Below are positions 30,237 to 42,366 of a stretch of DNA of 64,000 bases, piece after piece. This stretch comes from Strigops habroptila (Eukaryota; Chordata; Aves; Psittaciformes; Psittacidae), in the NCBI RefSeq assembly GCF_004027225.2, contig NC_044288.2, forward strand, positions 1,766,719 through 1,830,718, written 5' to 3'. The position numbers were made by a program, and so were the translations under genes. Within the stretch, counting starts at the first letter, position 1, and the number at the start of each line of letters is the position of its first letter. Below the pieces are notes generated by a model. It was not told the DNA's origin. It made no database searches and saw only the letters and a list, made by a program, of their open reading frames with translations.

Positions 30237-30602
30237 CTACTTGCTGTTCGGGGTTTGCTTCTCCTGCGCCGGCTTCTTGTGCTTCTGGGCGATGCCATAG
30301 GGGACATGGGCAGCGACGGTGCCCATCTCTTTGGCTCCCTCCACGTGGAACATCTGGTCATCGAAGAAGATGTGAGGACGGATCTTCTTCAGCAGCGGCC
30401 CCTTGGGGGCCCCGGCCAGGAACAAAGCCTCATCCGTCTCCAGGCCCCAGCTGCGCAGAGTCTTTAGTGCCCGGGCTCCCGAGCTGGCCGCGCTCCGGGC
30501 AGTGACCAGGTAGGTGCGAATGGGACATTCCATCCTCAGCCCCTTGGAATAGAACTTCTTCTGCAGCTTCCCCAGGGCCTCCAGGAAGCCCTTCAGGGGT
30601 CC
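30237..30602 (-). CDS. NT5C1A: NT5C1A coding exon 6 (terminal)
   Basis: 121 codons and a stop. Starts [20 protein letters not shown], holds [20 protein letters not shown] and the FFDDQ motif, and ends in a Lys/Gln-rich tail that differs from human. Confidence 0.97.
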   Translation of the reverse strand, partial: GPLKGFLEALGKLQKKFYSKGLRMECPIRTYLVTARSAASSGARALKTLRSWGLETDEALFLAGAPKGPLLKKIRPHIFFDDQMFHVEGAKEMGTVAAHVPYGIAQKHKKPAQEKQTPNSK

Positions 30603-33600
30603 CTGTCAAAGCAAGAAGAAACCATCACTGTGCAGACCTCCACATTATCCCTTCCTCCAGACACCCAGTCCCAGCAGAGCCAGGTATGTGGCTGACCCCT
30701 TCTCCCTGCGAGCCCCAGAAACAACAGCAAGGGGCCAGCCGCAGCCATCCCATGGGCCAGCTGACCCATGGCATCTCACACTCCATGTGCCAACCCCTGG
30801 CTTGCTCCCAGAAGCAAGAACATCTCTGTGGGCTTCCTTCCAGAGGCTATTTCTGGCTGGACCCCAGCACTACCTGTGCCAGAGGCTTGTTCTCGTGAGC
30901 CTTTTCGTGCTCAAAAAACATGTCCAAGCCATGAGCCTTCACAATCTGCTCCGACTCGTCAGAGAACAGCACAGCATCACCATCGAATGCCACCCGCAGC
31001 TGGTTCTCCGACACTTCCAGGTCTTTGCTGGGGCTGAAGATGGTGGCTGCAGCGATCCCTGTGGAGGTAAAGCGTGAGGCAAGAAGCAGCAGTTACCCAA
31101 GGACCCAGCCTCGCAGCTTATTCATTGAGGAGCAAAGCAAAACACAACAGGCTGGAAGCAAACACTGCAAGGAGATGCAAACACCCAATAGTGCCTGCAG
31201 CTTGGCCCCAAGACCTTTTACAGCAAACCCAAATCCCCAGATGACAAACCTCCCTTGGCATACAAGAATTAATGGGGAAAAACGGTGCTTTTGCCTTGGA
31301 AAAGCTGTGGAGCTTGAAAAACCCCTTATTTCTATGGAAACTAGAGGCTCTTTGGAGCATCGAGGATGGGAAAGCTAGGCAGACCCTAGCGTTCACATCG
31401 ATGCAGGGACAGGGACATTGGAGCTATAGCTGTTGACGCCAACCCTCTGAGGGCTCCAGGCTCCCCCCACTTTCCCCCACAAGCCAAACCTCAGACTCAC
31501 CCTCTTCAATGGCCCCACTCACTTTCTCGGCATCGGAGGAGAGGTAGAGGTTGGTGTGATAGGCCTTGAGGTAACAGATGGGGCTGTTCCCTCCCGTCAT
31601 GCAGAACCTCTCGATGAACAGATCTGAGGGCAGATGGACCCGGGGTGAGCCTGGCTGCCCCAAAAAAGCTTTGACACCGTTCCCCCGTGGCCTCCCAAGA
31701 GTGACATGATGGGGCTAACGTTGGTACCACTGTTCAACAGCATGGTTGGTGGCCAGAGCATCCTCACCACCAACCAACTGTCACTCAGAGCCCAGAAAAC
31801 TTGGGAGAGGTGGGTTCAGCGCATGGTTTGGAGGCAGAGACAAGAGGACATGCCTCCTTTTCCTGCTGCCAAGCAATAATGCTGCCCAAAAGCCATGGGT
31901 GCCTGCACAGAGCACAGCTTTGCTGCCAGCTCACCGTAGTGATTGATGCTGTTGATCAAGCGAACCCCAACCTGGGCATGGTTGTTGGTCATGAGGACGA
32001 TGTCAAAGAGCTCCTCGCTGTCAGGGTAGAGCTCGCGCAGCTGCGTGTTCACCGCCTCCAGTGCCTGCAGCACCCAGGGAGAGGGGGAAGGAGTCAGTGA
32101 GCCCCCAGCACAGCCCTGACCCCCTTAGCACTGAGCAAAACACTTCTGTGACCAAAACCAGGGATCTGACCGACCCCAACTGCACCCCGAGCCACAGTGG
32201 CTCCAGCTGCGAAAAAGAGACTGATGTGGTGAAAACACACGGAGCTACTCTGCTGTCTGCACACACAAAAGGTTTTGAGCTTTCATTAGGAGGTGGGAAT
32301 AACTCAGAGTTACAGGTAAGTGTTTTTCAAGCAATCAGAAACAAGACAACATCTCTACCCCCCAAGTGGATTAGGTTATTCATTGGGAATGGGCAAGAGG
32401 TTGCTCTGGTGAGAGCCAGGATACAAACCTGCCCTAAATCCAGTGGAATTCAGGGAAATTCCACTGGGGCAGAAATTGGAAAATATTTGTACAGTTTGAA
32501 ATGCCTCATTGCAACATGTCAGCATGAGGAGTTGGCGGCTCCAGCAAGGCTGAATTCAGCCAGTTTAAAAGAATAAATACAATTTAATTTAAAAAAACCC
32601 CAAACAAATAAAAATATGAGAATTCCCCAAAGGGAAATGATCCAAAAAGATTTCTTCAGCTCTTGGGCTCAGTTGCCAATTTGGAAAATCCAGCATTTCC
32701 TCAGTCTTGGAAGAAGCACATCACTTGCCAGGAAGTTTATTTGACCTCTGTTTGCTCCGTGGCTACATCCCCTCTGCCACACTGCTCATTTCCCACCCCT
32801 TCCCCGCACAAGCACCCCATTGCCCTCCCCTCTCCCCAAACATTTTGGGTGAGGACCACAGAGCAGGTCTTGGCTCCGGCGGGTGGATGCTCACCTTGAC
32901 GAAGGGGAAGGCAGCACCAGGGAGGAAGGGCTCGTTCTCGTGGTCCAGCTGGTATTTCACATAGGCCTCCACCCCCTGCTCGTTGTAAATCTTCTGCTCC
33001 TCCTCCATGCGGAACAGCGCGCGCGAGGACACCGCGATGGTGATGGCGTTCTCGGGCTTGGGCTGCAGGGGAAGAGAAGCAATGGGGAGGCAGCCCCTGC
33101 ACCAGACCTGAGATGGGACCTGCTGACTTCCAGCATGAAGTGCAGGTGACACCTCCATAGCGATGTGGAGGATAATGGGGCAGCTGCAATCCTGATCTTC
33201 CAATGCTTCGGCAGGCAAAGCCCTGATGCACCATCCCCACGCATTCAGGATACCCAAGAGCCTTTTTCTGCTGCTCACACCATGCCCAAGCACTCCCAAA
33301 GCAAACAGGCTCCCAGGATCCATCCAGACCCCAGGAGAACCACTCAACCCCAGGCAGAAGGAATTTGGGTGGCTTTCCACCCCTCCCCAGCCAGGAAAAG
33401 CCACACACTGCGGTTTGGCCTGCTCCGCACTCCCACGATGCTGTCCAGATGTGACAAACAACCCGTGCCAGCTCAGCTCATAAAAACACTTGATATAGTT
33501 ATTGTGGGCGGAAACATGACAAACAGGTGGTGCAAGCAGTGATTTATGAGTCATTATTATTAATGTTCGAGGGCTTGATCCAAAATCCACTGAAGTCAGC

Positions 33601-36600
33601 AAGGGGCCTTGGCAGCAAGAAAGGGGACACCAGGAAAGTCAATCTCGTCTTGACCCCCACCGGTCCTTCCTCTCCCCTCGGAGGGCAGAAGGGTGTTAAT
33701 CCCCATCACTTGCTCACAAGTATGAAAGCAAGTTCGTTACTGATGGCCAACAAGAAATCCTCACTCCCAGAACAGCAAATCCTAAGGAAGGACAGTGGTG
33801 CAGCTGCCCTGAACCCAGCAAACTGCCCACAGCAAATCCCAGGAGCAGGACAGGGTTTGGGGCTCACAGCCGGGATGCTCCCTGGGAGCAATCCCAGCCC
33901 ACACACTCTCTGGCTGTGCCCAGGGATGCACCTCCACAGGGAGCCTGTGAAATCCAGGTCATTGGCACTCCAGAAACACCTCACCCTCAGCTCCTCTGTG
34001 ACTTCCACGATCCTGGCGCTGCCCCTGTGAGTAATGCTCCAGCAATGCTGTTTGCCATGGGGCAGGAGGGCACCTTCGCCAGCTCCACACACCCAGGTGC
34101 TCTGAAGTTCAAGCTTTCACCCCGCCTAGGGCTCAGCTTTGCAGGAACAGCAGCCTGGCAGGGACACGGCACCCATCGGCACTGGGGATCCTGCCCTGGG
34201 GCTCGCTCTGCCCCCAGCCCGGCCCCGCTGATCCTGCCCAGCCTGGAGACGCACCCAGGGCTGAGTCAGTGCAGCCTTAATGCCATTCCCAGCCCCAATG
34301 CCATTCCCAGCCCCATGAGCAGTACCTGAGGCCAGCCCTGCAGCGTGGACGGTCCCTGACACCTCTCCAGAGCCACACCAGTACCCAAAATCCCCCTGCA
34401 CGCAGATTACACAGCGGGCGCTGAGGACTAGACGCACATTAGCTCAGGCTGAGAACATCGCTGTGGCCAGAGGGATCCCTTTCCCACAGCATTTGCAGAG
34501 GAATTAGGTCTCATTTGGAAGAATCTGTTTTACACAGGCAGGTAAACACCCCCCAGGGCACAAAAGATCACCCAGGTCCATGCCCAAGCTGATCAGCGAC
34601 ACCAGCATCACTCCCGCCAGTGAACCACAGCCAGGTCCCCATCTCACCTTTACCCCCCCAATGGGTGTTAGCTATTAACCTGGAGCGCCAAGACTTGGCC
34701 TGTGACAACTCATTAATTAACAACTCTGGTGTTATGGGCCATTTATTAGCTGAAAATATTAATAACTAATAAAGGTCTTGGCACATCCGGCCATTAGCCT
34801 TCAGCAAGGAGCCCTGCTGCTCCATGCTGATCCCAAGTTCCTGCCAGCGCCGAGTTATTTACACAGGAGATCTGTTGGGTGTTTGCTCCCTGCTCTTGGT
34901 GCCTGAGGGACAATGGGGCAGAGCATCCTGTGCAGGAGGATTCCCAGCAGAACCAGCAGGTCAGCAGCACGCACAGCACAGGGAGATGCTCCAGGGGATG
35001 AGGCGCTGGCACAGGGTGCCCAGAGAAGCTGTGGCTGCCCCATCCCTGGCAGTGTTCAAGGCCAGGTTGGACACAGGGGCTTGGAGCACCCTGCTCTAGT
35101 GGAAGGTGTCCCTGCCCGTGGCAGGGGGTTGGAACTGGATGAGCTTTAAGGTCCCTTCCAACCCAAACCAGGCTGGGAGTCTATGAGATGTGTGCGGGGC
35201 TGTAAGCAGAGCCTAGCTGGGTGCCCAGCCTGGATTTGCACCTCTATCTCCCCACACCTTGCACCAGGCGGTTGCCAAGAGCACAAGCACCTTGCGCAAC
35301 AGCAGCAGGCTGCTCAAGGTCCCTTCCCTGCCATTAAAGGCACCAGCCTCCAGGAGGTTCATTTAAGAGGCAATAAACACAGCAATAAAAATAACCGTAA
35401 GCCTGGGGCCTCGCTCTGCCCCAGCCTGGGCTGCTGGAGCCCCAGCTGCTGCCGGGTGGGAAACCCGGCCTCCGGGAATGGGACCTGCCGGATCCTGTTC
35501 GCTCCTGCCATGAAAGATTTGCACCTTTGGAGGACTTTCTGCAGGAACATCTCACCCAGGTGCTAACACAGCTCTGGGCTGGGCTGGGATTATCCCTGTT
35601 TGTTCACTGGGAAATGCTGACATTTATAAAACAAGGCAATTCTGCTCTGTGAGGATGGATCTGCATTTGGACATTCCTTTGAAGTGGAAGTTTCACTTGG
35701 AAGTGTTCCCTCCTCAAGGTTGTTTGGATGCTTCTCCATCCCCACTGGTACTGTAGATGATCATTACTACACCCAAAACCAGGAACCGCAGCACCTCAAA
35801 TCCTCCATCAGAGCACTGCAAACAACCCAACAAACCCCACTTTGCCCTGAAACATCACAGTTTGGGGGGAAATACCCTTCACTTTTAATAGGAAGTGTGT
35901 GCATGGAGAGGTCCCGCTCACAGCCCTCACTGGGATGTGTTTAGTCCCACGAGCTGTTGTGGAGCTCAGCACCCATCCCAACACAGCCTCCTCCTGCCCC
36001 GGCCCCCGTGGGTTTGGGCACTCTGAATGGCAAACCCTGGTTCACCCTCAGAGCAGCATCCAAGGTCAGCCAACATCAGTTAAGTGGCCGCTGGGCTCTG
36101 CCCAGCCAAATCCAATTGAATGTGCTGCCTGGGGATTCATGGTGAGCTCCTCTCCCTTCCCATGGGAAGGTCAGATCCAACCCCATCCTGAACATCAAGC
36201 AAGAGATTCATGATGTATTTAACAGAAGAACGAGCAGGGTGGCGGGGGGGAAGGTCCCATCCCACCCCTGGGCTCATCCCTGGGCTCAGCCACACAGGAG
36301 AGACAGCCAGGAACATGTCCTGACAGCCCAGCCCTCTGAAGAGGAACATCATCCCTTGGCACAGGGGCGATGGGTGGTCCACAAGGTCCAAATAAACCCA
36401 TCTCAGAAGCATCAGTGACCCCTTCCAGCAGGTTCCAGCTCCATAAAGTGCAAAATCCATCCCAGACCCAAACACCCCAGTATGGGTACAGATGTATTTC
36501 TGTACATTGCACATTGTCCTCTGCAGACCCAACAGCTGCTGCCTTTAAATCACTCTTCTAATCACATATAAATCCTAAGCATCCCCCCAGGGATTGGGAG

Positions 36601-39263
36601 CAGACATTTGGAAATCCCACACGCTCCCAGATGTGCCCACAGTGGCACCAACACCAACACTGCCACCCCTGGAAGCCATCCCTGGCTGGCTCTGAGGAGG
36701 AGCCACAGCAGGGATCCCATTCTGCACCCCTTGATCCTTTTGCATTGCCTGGAGCTGAAGCTGCTGGACCCACCTCAATCCTAAAAACCTGGAGGAACCC
36801 TGGCACTTCCCTGGATGCTGCAGAAGACCAAAACTGTGGCCAAATTGGAGATGAATATTGGTGAGATCTGGTCACAGAAAGGGAAGGGCTTGCTCCAGGC
36901 TCAAGCATGGTCCCTACCCCAGCTAAAGCATCCTAAAAATGAGGCACCCCAGTGAGCTGGATGAGTCCCCATGGGTGCAGGGGACAGGCAGAGCAGGGTG
37001 CCCAGAGGAGCGGAGCTCCAGCTCCCACTAGCCCGGCCTCTCCTCCCCGCAATGTCACTGGAGAGGCTGGGGGACATATCCCGCATTGCTGAGGGGTGAC
37101 AGGTCCCATCGCTGACCTCCCCGGCTGGCAGGAGCGAGGTGGGAGCAGGCTTGGGAAGAGCAGAGACTCCTGCAAAGCCGGGGAGCCTCATCGGGACGTC
37201 CTGTCCACCCCTATCCCAGCCTGGAATGGGCTCCCACCACCTTACAGCCCCTCTCCAGGAGGAGCAGAGCCCACAGCTTGCTCCTGCTCCCCCACCACCA
37301 GTACCTGCTCCGGCTGCCAGAGCCGTTGAGCCAAGAGGACAGACAGACCCAAGAGGACAGATGTCAGTGAACTCCACTGCCCACATGCACAAGGGAGCCC
37401 CGAGCGGGCTCGAGCCCCCTGCTCGGGATCAGATTAAAGTTCAGGGCAATGGCTGGAATGGTTTTGAGTTTTCCAGAGGCATTATTTATAATCAGAGAGT
37501 GCCCTGCAGCCATCCATCACTGCCCCGGCAGCTGCCTGGCAGCACCGTGGTGTGTGACGGCAGCCGAGCTGCTGGCCATGGGCATGGGGGCCTCCAGCCT
37601 GCCCCATGGAGGGACATAGGGCCAGGCAGCTATTGTCCCCAGCCCCACATGGAGGATGGCACAGCCTAGTCCTGAGTGCCAGGATCTCAACTCTGTCGCT
37701 GGGAATCTGGGAGCTGAGGGAATCCACAGAGACAGGGGGGATCTGGAGAGATCCCAGGCAACCAAGGGCAACCCAGGGTTGTCATGGAGGAGTAGGGGCA
37801 CTTCGAGAGACCCAGGGGTTCCCCAAGGACCTAGATTGAGATGAGGGCTCCAGGAAAAAACAGAGACGTACAGGAGGACCCTGAGAAGCTGGAGGACATG
37901 GGGCACTCAGAGGGTTCCATGAGAAACCCAGGGAAGATAAGGCACCCAGAAAGACCCTGGAGCATCTGCAGGAGATGGGGCATACAGAGAGACCCAGAGG
38001 GTTCCATGGGTGAACCCAGAAAAGGTGAGGCACCATACCACTGCCCCTTGCCTCAGTTTCCCCAGCTGTACAGCAGAAAAAGGCGCGCTGGTCACCGAGC
38101 TGGCCACAAAGAGGAAGAGGAGGAGCCTGGGCTGATGACAGCATGGCACGAGAGACAACCAGCGGCATCCCACCACCGAGCCAGGCTGCCCCTCTCCTCC
38201 GGGAAGGGTGACGGCAGCAGCGCTGAGGGTTGGCAGCAGGTACAGCCCTGGGGCGCTGCAGCCGGGTCCCCAGCACGGAAACCGCGGCGGCTGCTCCACG
38301 TCGGGTCCGCAGAGCCGGGGCTTGGCCGCCCGCCCTCGCCGGGGCGGTCACCGGCAGAGCTTTGCCACCGCGCTCCCCACATCCACACCGGAGGGACCCG
38401 CAGCCCCGAGGGTGGCCGTGGCCGGGTGGGCTCTCAGGGGCCAAACCGCCGCGGGACGCAGCCCCCAGCCTCACGTACCGCAGCTATAGGCGCGTTTCCA
38501 GGCGCTCCCATGTTCAAACGCGGCCGGCTCAGCCCTGGTTAGGTAACACAGGCTTTCCCTCTAATCTCCCCGAGCAGGCGAGCCTGGCAGGGGCCTCTAT
38601 ACCCCTGTGACACCCCGGGCAGGGACTCGGCTGTCCCCCTGCTCCACCGCAGCCACCTCTCCTGTCCCTGGCAGGGCCTCCTGCCTTGGCAGAGGCAGCT
38701 CGTGGGGCACTGAGCCGCTCTGCAAGGACACCTCAGCCCAGGAGGGACCCGAAGACACCCCGGGACCTGCGGGAACCCAGAGAGACTGCGGGGATCCAGA
38801 GGGATCCCAGGCAAACAAGTGATGCCATAGAGGAGCGGGAGCACCTGGAGAGACCCAGGGGTTCCCCAAGGACATGGATTGAGATGGGGGCTCCAGCAAA
38901 AAACAGAGACACGCAGGGGGACCCTGGAGAAGCTAGAGGACATGGGGCACCCAGAGGGTTCCATGGGGAACCCAGAGAAGATGAGACACCCAGAAGGACC
39001 CCAGAGCACCTGCAGGAGACGGTGCACCCAGAGAGACCCAGGGGGACCTGAAGGAGATGGGGATGCGGTGGGGGGGGACACCCAGAGGACACGGAGCCCC
39101 AGAGGGTACCCAGAGGGGCCGGTTCCCCTCTGGGTCGGCGGCACCGCGGGGCTCTCACCGATTTGGGTTTCTTCTTGGGGGCGAGGTTGTCGTAGAACGC
39201 TTTGGCCTCGTCCCAGGGCCGCCCCGCTGCGCCCGGCGCCCCGGCGGTTCCCGGCGGCTCCAT
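30237..39263 (-). CDS. NT5C1A: NT5C1A, cytosolic 5'-nucleotidase 1A (complete)
   Basis: Cytosolic nucleotidase cN-IA, which hydrolyses AMP to adenosine and phosphate, chiefly in muscle and heart, and belongs to the HAD-like fold. Coding exons are 39159-39263, 32895-33062, 31935-32064, 31501-31623, 30874-31058 and 30237-30602. They join in phase with GT-AG introns to 358 residues (human 368; the difference is in the N-terminal Pro/Glu-rich leader). Visible motifs: [14 protein letters not shown] in the middle; the DxD nucleophile motif [13 protein letters not shown] with Asp201 and Asp203; TARSAA at about 271; [17 protein letters not shown] with Asp318 and Asp319. Almost identical to human NT5C1A through the catalytic half. 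The paralogue NT5C1B is longer at its N-terminus and sits elsewhere, so 1A is preferred; synteny agrees. Confidence 0.97.
30874..31058 (-). CDS. NT5C1A: NT5C1A coding exon 5
   Basis: Completes Gly176, then 61 codons beginning [20 protein letters not shown] and including the nucleophile motif AFDGDAVLF. Ends HENKPLAQ at donor GTAGTG, weaker than the gene's other donors. Confidence 0.96.
31501..31623 (-). CDS. NT5C1A: NT5C1A coding exon 4
   Basis: Completes Asp135, then 40 codons [40 protein letters not shown] and one base. Donor GTGAGT. Confidence 0.96.
31935..32064 (-). CDS. NT5C1A: NT5C1A coding exon 3
   Basis: 43 codons plus one base: [20 protein letters not shown] then [20 protein letters not shown] and NHY. 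Donor GTGAGC. Confidence 0.97.
32895..33062 (-). CDS. NT5C1A: NT5C1A coding exon 2
   Basis: 56 codons, phase 0 at both ends: [20 protein letters not shown] through AAFPFVK. Acceptor cccctgcag, donor GTGAGC. Confidence 0.97.
34279..34314 (+). repeat. tandem 18-mer, two exact copies
   Basis: AATGCCATTCCCAGCCCC repeated twice without a gap in NT5C1A intron 1. Confidence 0.95.
34660..34800. promoter_or_regulatory. TAAT-rich AT island in NT5C1A intron 1
   Basis: An AT-rich patch in GC-rich surroundings with several homeodomain-type TAAT/ATTA cores (GCTATTAACC, CATTAATTAAC, TTTATTAGC, TATTAATAACTAATAAAG). It is framed by an 8-bp inverted repeat, GCCAAGAC and GTCTTGGC. Enhancer role is inferred only. 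Confidence 0.35.
34985..35186 (+). mobile_element. CR1 LINE 3' tail
   Basis: Contains GCGCTGGCACAGGGTGCCCA, ccctggcagtgttcaaggccaggttgga and the 3' end gttggaactggatgagctttaaggtcccttccaaccc. Short 5'-truncated copy, plus orientation, in NT5C1A intron 1. Confidence 0.93.
37700..38035. repeat. duplicated block, copy A
   Basis: Matches copy B at about 38760-39060 over most of its length (shared GAGACCCAGGGGTTCCCCAA, then CAGAGGGTTCCATG and CACCCAGAAAGACCC). Within each copy are short internal repeats of the type cacccagagngacccagagggttccatgg. Direct duplication about 1 kb apart, diverged by scattered substitutions. Confidence 0.8.
38049..38064 (+). repeat. 16-mer family copy 3
   Basis: TGCCTCAGTTTCCCCA, with flanks ACTGCCCCT before and GCTG after that resemble copy 5 at 52523. 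Confidence 0.6.
38760..39060. repeat. duplicated block, copy B
   Basis: Partner of copy A, about 100 bases from NT5C1A exon 1. It continues into further degenerate cacccagaggacacggagccccagag-like units up to about 39120. Confidence 0.8.
39159..39263 (-). CDS. NT5C1A: NT5C1A coding exon 1
   Basis: 35 codons: [20 protein letters not shown] then [15 protein letters not shown], phase 0 donor GTGAGA. The [13 protein letters not shown] end matches human. The start ATG is 80 bases below a TATA box. Confidence 0.95.
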
Positions 39264-39520
39264 AGCGCGGCAGCTCCGGGGCACCGGCGGGTCCGCACGT
39301 ACCGGGCGCTCCCGGAGCCACCGCCGGTCGGCGGAACGCGCTTTATAAGGCATCCCATGAAGCTCCGGGGTTTCAGCCCACCGGGACATGGATTAACCGC
39401 TTCGGGACCGGGACCGAGCCCGCCCCCCCCCCCACCCCCGAACACCGGAGTCGCTCCGGGGCAGAGTCAGCGCCGGGGGCTGCAAACCCCGGGGAGCGAA
39501 GGGAAAGGGCTGGGGACGAG
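39264..39520 (-). promoter_or_regulatory. NT5C1A: NT5C1A promoter with TATA box
   Basis: TATAAA on the minus strand at 39342-39347 (context CCTTATAAAGCGC), 80 bases above the start codon, which implies a short leader starting near 39315. The surrounding sequence is CpG-rich. A C-run lies at about 39421-39438. Confidence 0.7.
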
Positions 39521-41140
39521 GTGGCACCAGCAGAGAGCGCAGGGAGGGCACCCACGGGTGGCTCTCGGTGGTCGCCGGGGTTTGCCCACCCCTGCAGAGC
39601 ACAGGGTGACACCGGGTGGCCGGACAGGCACAAGGGGAGGTCAGGACCGGGAGCCCGTGGGTGCCCTGTCACCTCCATGGGTAACCTGCGCTGTGTGTAG
39701 TTAACGGAATGAACGTGGATATTAATTAAAGCTCTTCACTAAACGTTCTCCCACGAGTGCTGGTGGGATTGAGTCCAGCCAGAGCTGTGCATAGAGCCCC
39801 GGTGCCAGCTCAGGCTGAAAATGGACTAACAGACCCCCCCGAGGGTCGTGGGGAGCAGGGAGTGAACCCCAGAGACCAAAACCCATCAGCCAGGAAGAGC
39901 CAAAGGATGGAGGATCCCACCTCACCTCACCCTGCACAGGGCAGACCCCCAGCACCGAGGCCCGCAGAAGGGTTTTACCCAAAGCTCTCTGTCAGCAGCC
40001 AAACACCAGCCCTCCCCCTACAGACCACAGCCTCAGGGACCCCCGTGTCCCTGCCCTTGAGACCAACCAGACACAACCTGGCTTGCACCGAAATTCAGCC
40101 AAGAGGGCACAGCCAGGGGGAGCTGGGTGAGGTGAACAGGGCTGGCTCCAGGGCTCATCCTGCTGTCTGATCCTGAACCCTTTGTGATGCCCTCCTAGGA
40201 GTTTAGCATCATTTCAGCCTTATCAAAGACTCCTTTCCCCTTTGCAGGTCCCTCCTGGGACATACCTGAGCTTCCTTTGGGGTGGCTTCAAGGGAAGCAG
40301 GAGCTCTGAGGGCCCCAGGATCACTGAGGCTACTCTTGAGTCCCTTCCAGCTTGAGTTGCTGCCCTTTCCAACAGTAGTCCTGGCCTGTCCCCAGGCTCC
40401 CACACAGCAGGAATGACCTGATGTCCCTTGTCCCTCCTTCCCCAGGCACTGCTGAGCTGCAAACACACACACAGAGCCCAGGCGAGCCCAAGGTGCAGAG
40501 CTCTCCCCTCAGCAGCGCTCCTAAACATACACTCACTGCTCTGGCTTGGGCATCCTCCCATCACTGCGCTCAGGTGCTGGCTGCTGCAGGGCAGATGAAT
40601 GCTGGTGAGTGCAGGGTGACCAAGCACCAGCCAGGAGCCAGCCCTGCCCGTTCACTGTGGAGATGGGCTCCAAGTTGGTGAGAGCTCCCTAGCAACAGCC
40701 ACAGTCTCTGCAGGCTGCTGATGGAGGAGAAAGGCCAAAGATATGTGCAGGGAAGATGGGGGTGGAGAAGAGGAGGCTGAGGAGGACAAGGATGCAGTGG
40801 TAGCAGGTCCCAGCTGCTGGTGGTGCTGCGACGGGGCCCAGGACAAAGCCACCAGGTCCGCGGGCTATGCCCAGCCCTAAATGAAGGGCACAGCAAGGGT
40901 CCAGCTCCTGGTTGCCAAGTGAAATGCATTTCCAGCACAGATCTGCCCCCAAGGGATAACATCCCCCTCCCAAAGCTACCTGCATGGCTGAAGGGTTTCA
41001 AATCCACCCATCTTTGCCCCACTGTGCTGTTCCCAAGGGCTTCTCCATCCCTTGGAGTGTCACAGGCTCAGATGAGACCCATAAATGATGCTCAGAGCGC
41101 AGTGTTGTCAATCCACTCTCCCCAGCAGCCATTCGGGGGA
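39521..41140. other. intergenic, NT5C1A to HPCAL4
   Basis: No gene or repeat that I can support. Open frames are short and unrelated to any family I recognise. Confidence 0.65.
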
Positions 41141-41162
41141 ACACCACACATGTGGGGGACAG

Positions 41163-41168
41163 TTTATT
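41163..41168 (-). terminator. HPCAL4: candidate HPCAL4 poly(A) signal (AATAAA)
   Basis: AATAAA on the minus strand, 1.2 kb past the HPCAL4 stop codon, the first canonical signal reached. Confidence 0.6.
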
Positions 41169-42366
41169 TTCCCATTAAAAAAATAGATAACAACTTCACC
41201 ATTTAACAGATATTACAGTCAAAACCACCACAACGTGCAGACTAAATACCGACCTGTGACAATATTCCTGTCCTTGGGCAGGAGGGATGGAGGCAGCAGG
41301 CTGGGATGGGGGAAGGAAGGAGACAGACACATTTCTTGTGGCCTCAGATCCCTGCCAGGAGGTTCAGTGGGTATAGAACCCATCCACACCTCTCCACAGC
41401 CCCAGTGCAAGACCCACCAGCGCCCTGTGGTGCCACACACCAGGAGCAGCACCAGGACATGCCTTCAACACCCACACTCCTGACATCGCCCCAGGGCAAC
41501 CCGCAGAAGCCCCTGCCTTCAATGTGGGACCCCAGGCATCAGCTTAATATCCAGGAAGGCCAGAAACTCCACAAGGCATCCAAGATGCTGCTGGGGCAGT
41601 TGTGGTGGTCACCCACTTGCTCTGCCACCTCCCAGAGGTGATGGGGTGGAAGGTGGCTTCTGGGATCAGACACTGGCCACATCCACGGTGGCCTTGGACA
41701 CTTCTGCTCTCCCCTAAAGTCCCCTGACAGATTCTGGCTGTTCCCAGTAGCAAAAGCAGAGCTGGAGGAGCTGAAGCCAGGCAGAGGAAGCAAAGGCAGT
41801 GAGCCCTCAGGGAGGGTGCAGCACCCTGCCTGAGCTAACAGCACCCTGGAGCCAGCCCTGGTCCTTCCGGGCAGCCTTGCAGGGAATTGCCAGTGAAGGA
41901 GAGACCAGGACCAGGACTTGGGACTTTTCAGCCTCCCTGGAGGCACCACAAGCAATGAGGGGCAGGATCAGCAGCAAAGGGAAAGAGCTGGTTTCAGTTA
42001 GGATCAGGGAACAGGCCAGGCTGGGAGAAAGCAGCAGGGACATGGGAACAACTGGTCCTGGGATAGCAGGACACACACTGTTGGCTGCAGGGAGTCCAGC
42101 TCCAGGAGGGGAGAGGGTGGATTTGGGGGTAACCTCAAGCCCGCAATACCCAGACCAGGCTCTACCCATCGAGGGAGAGCTACAGCCCATGGACCGCAGG
42201 CTGCTGAGGACACAGGCAGGGTGGGTGACAAGAAGGAAGGACAGAGCGTGGCTCATGCCTGGGGCAAAGCAGGTACAGGGACACTCAGCAGGAATAGGGA
42301 TGTGGAAAACCCATCCCGGGAAGCAGAGGTTGGCTGCTGCCAGTCCAGCCACGAGCCCTCAGGGCT
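41169..42366 (-). other. HPCAL4: HPCAL4 3' untranslated region (probable)
   Basis: Sequence between the HPCAL4 stop and the AATAAA at 41163. No other feature recognised. Confidence 0.55.

Larger units (their letters stand above)
31059..32894 (-). other. NT5C1A: NT5C1A introns 2-4
   Basis: Introns at 32065-32894, 31624-31934 and 31059-31500 (intron 5, 30603-30873, is shorter). About 32565-32625 is an A/T-rich, A-run stretch. No other feature recognised. Confidence 0.8.
33063..39158 (-). other. NT5C1A: NT5C1A intron 1
   Basis: Six-kilobase first intron. It contains a tandem 18-mer, a TAAT-rich AT island, a CR1 tail, two diverged copies of a block of about 300 bases and one 16-mer family copy, each listed separately. 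No coding exon or RNA gene seen. Confidence 0.85.
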
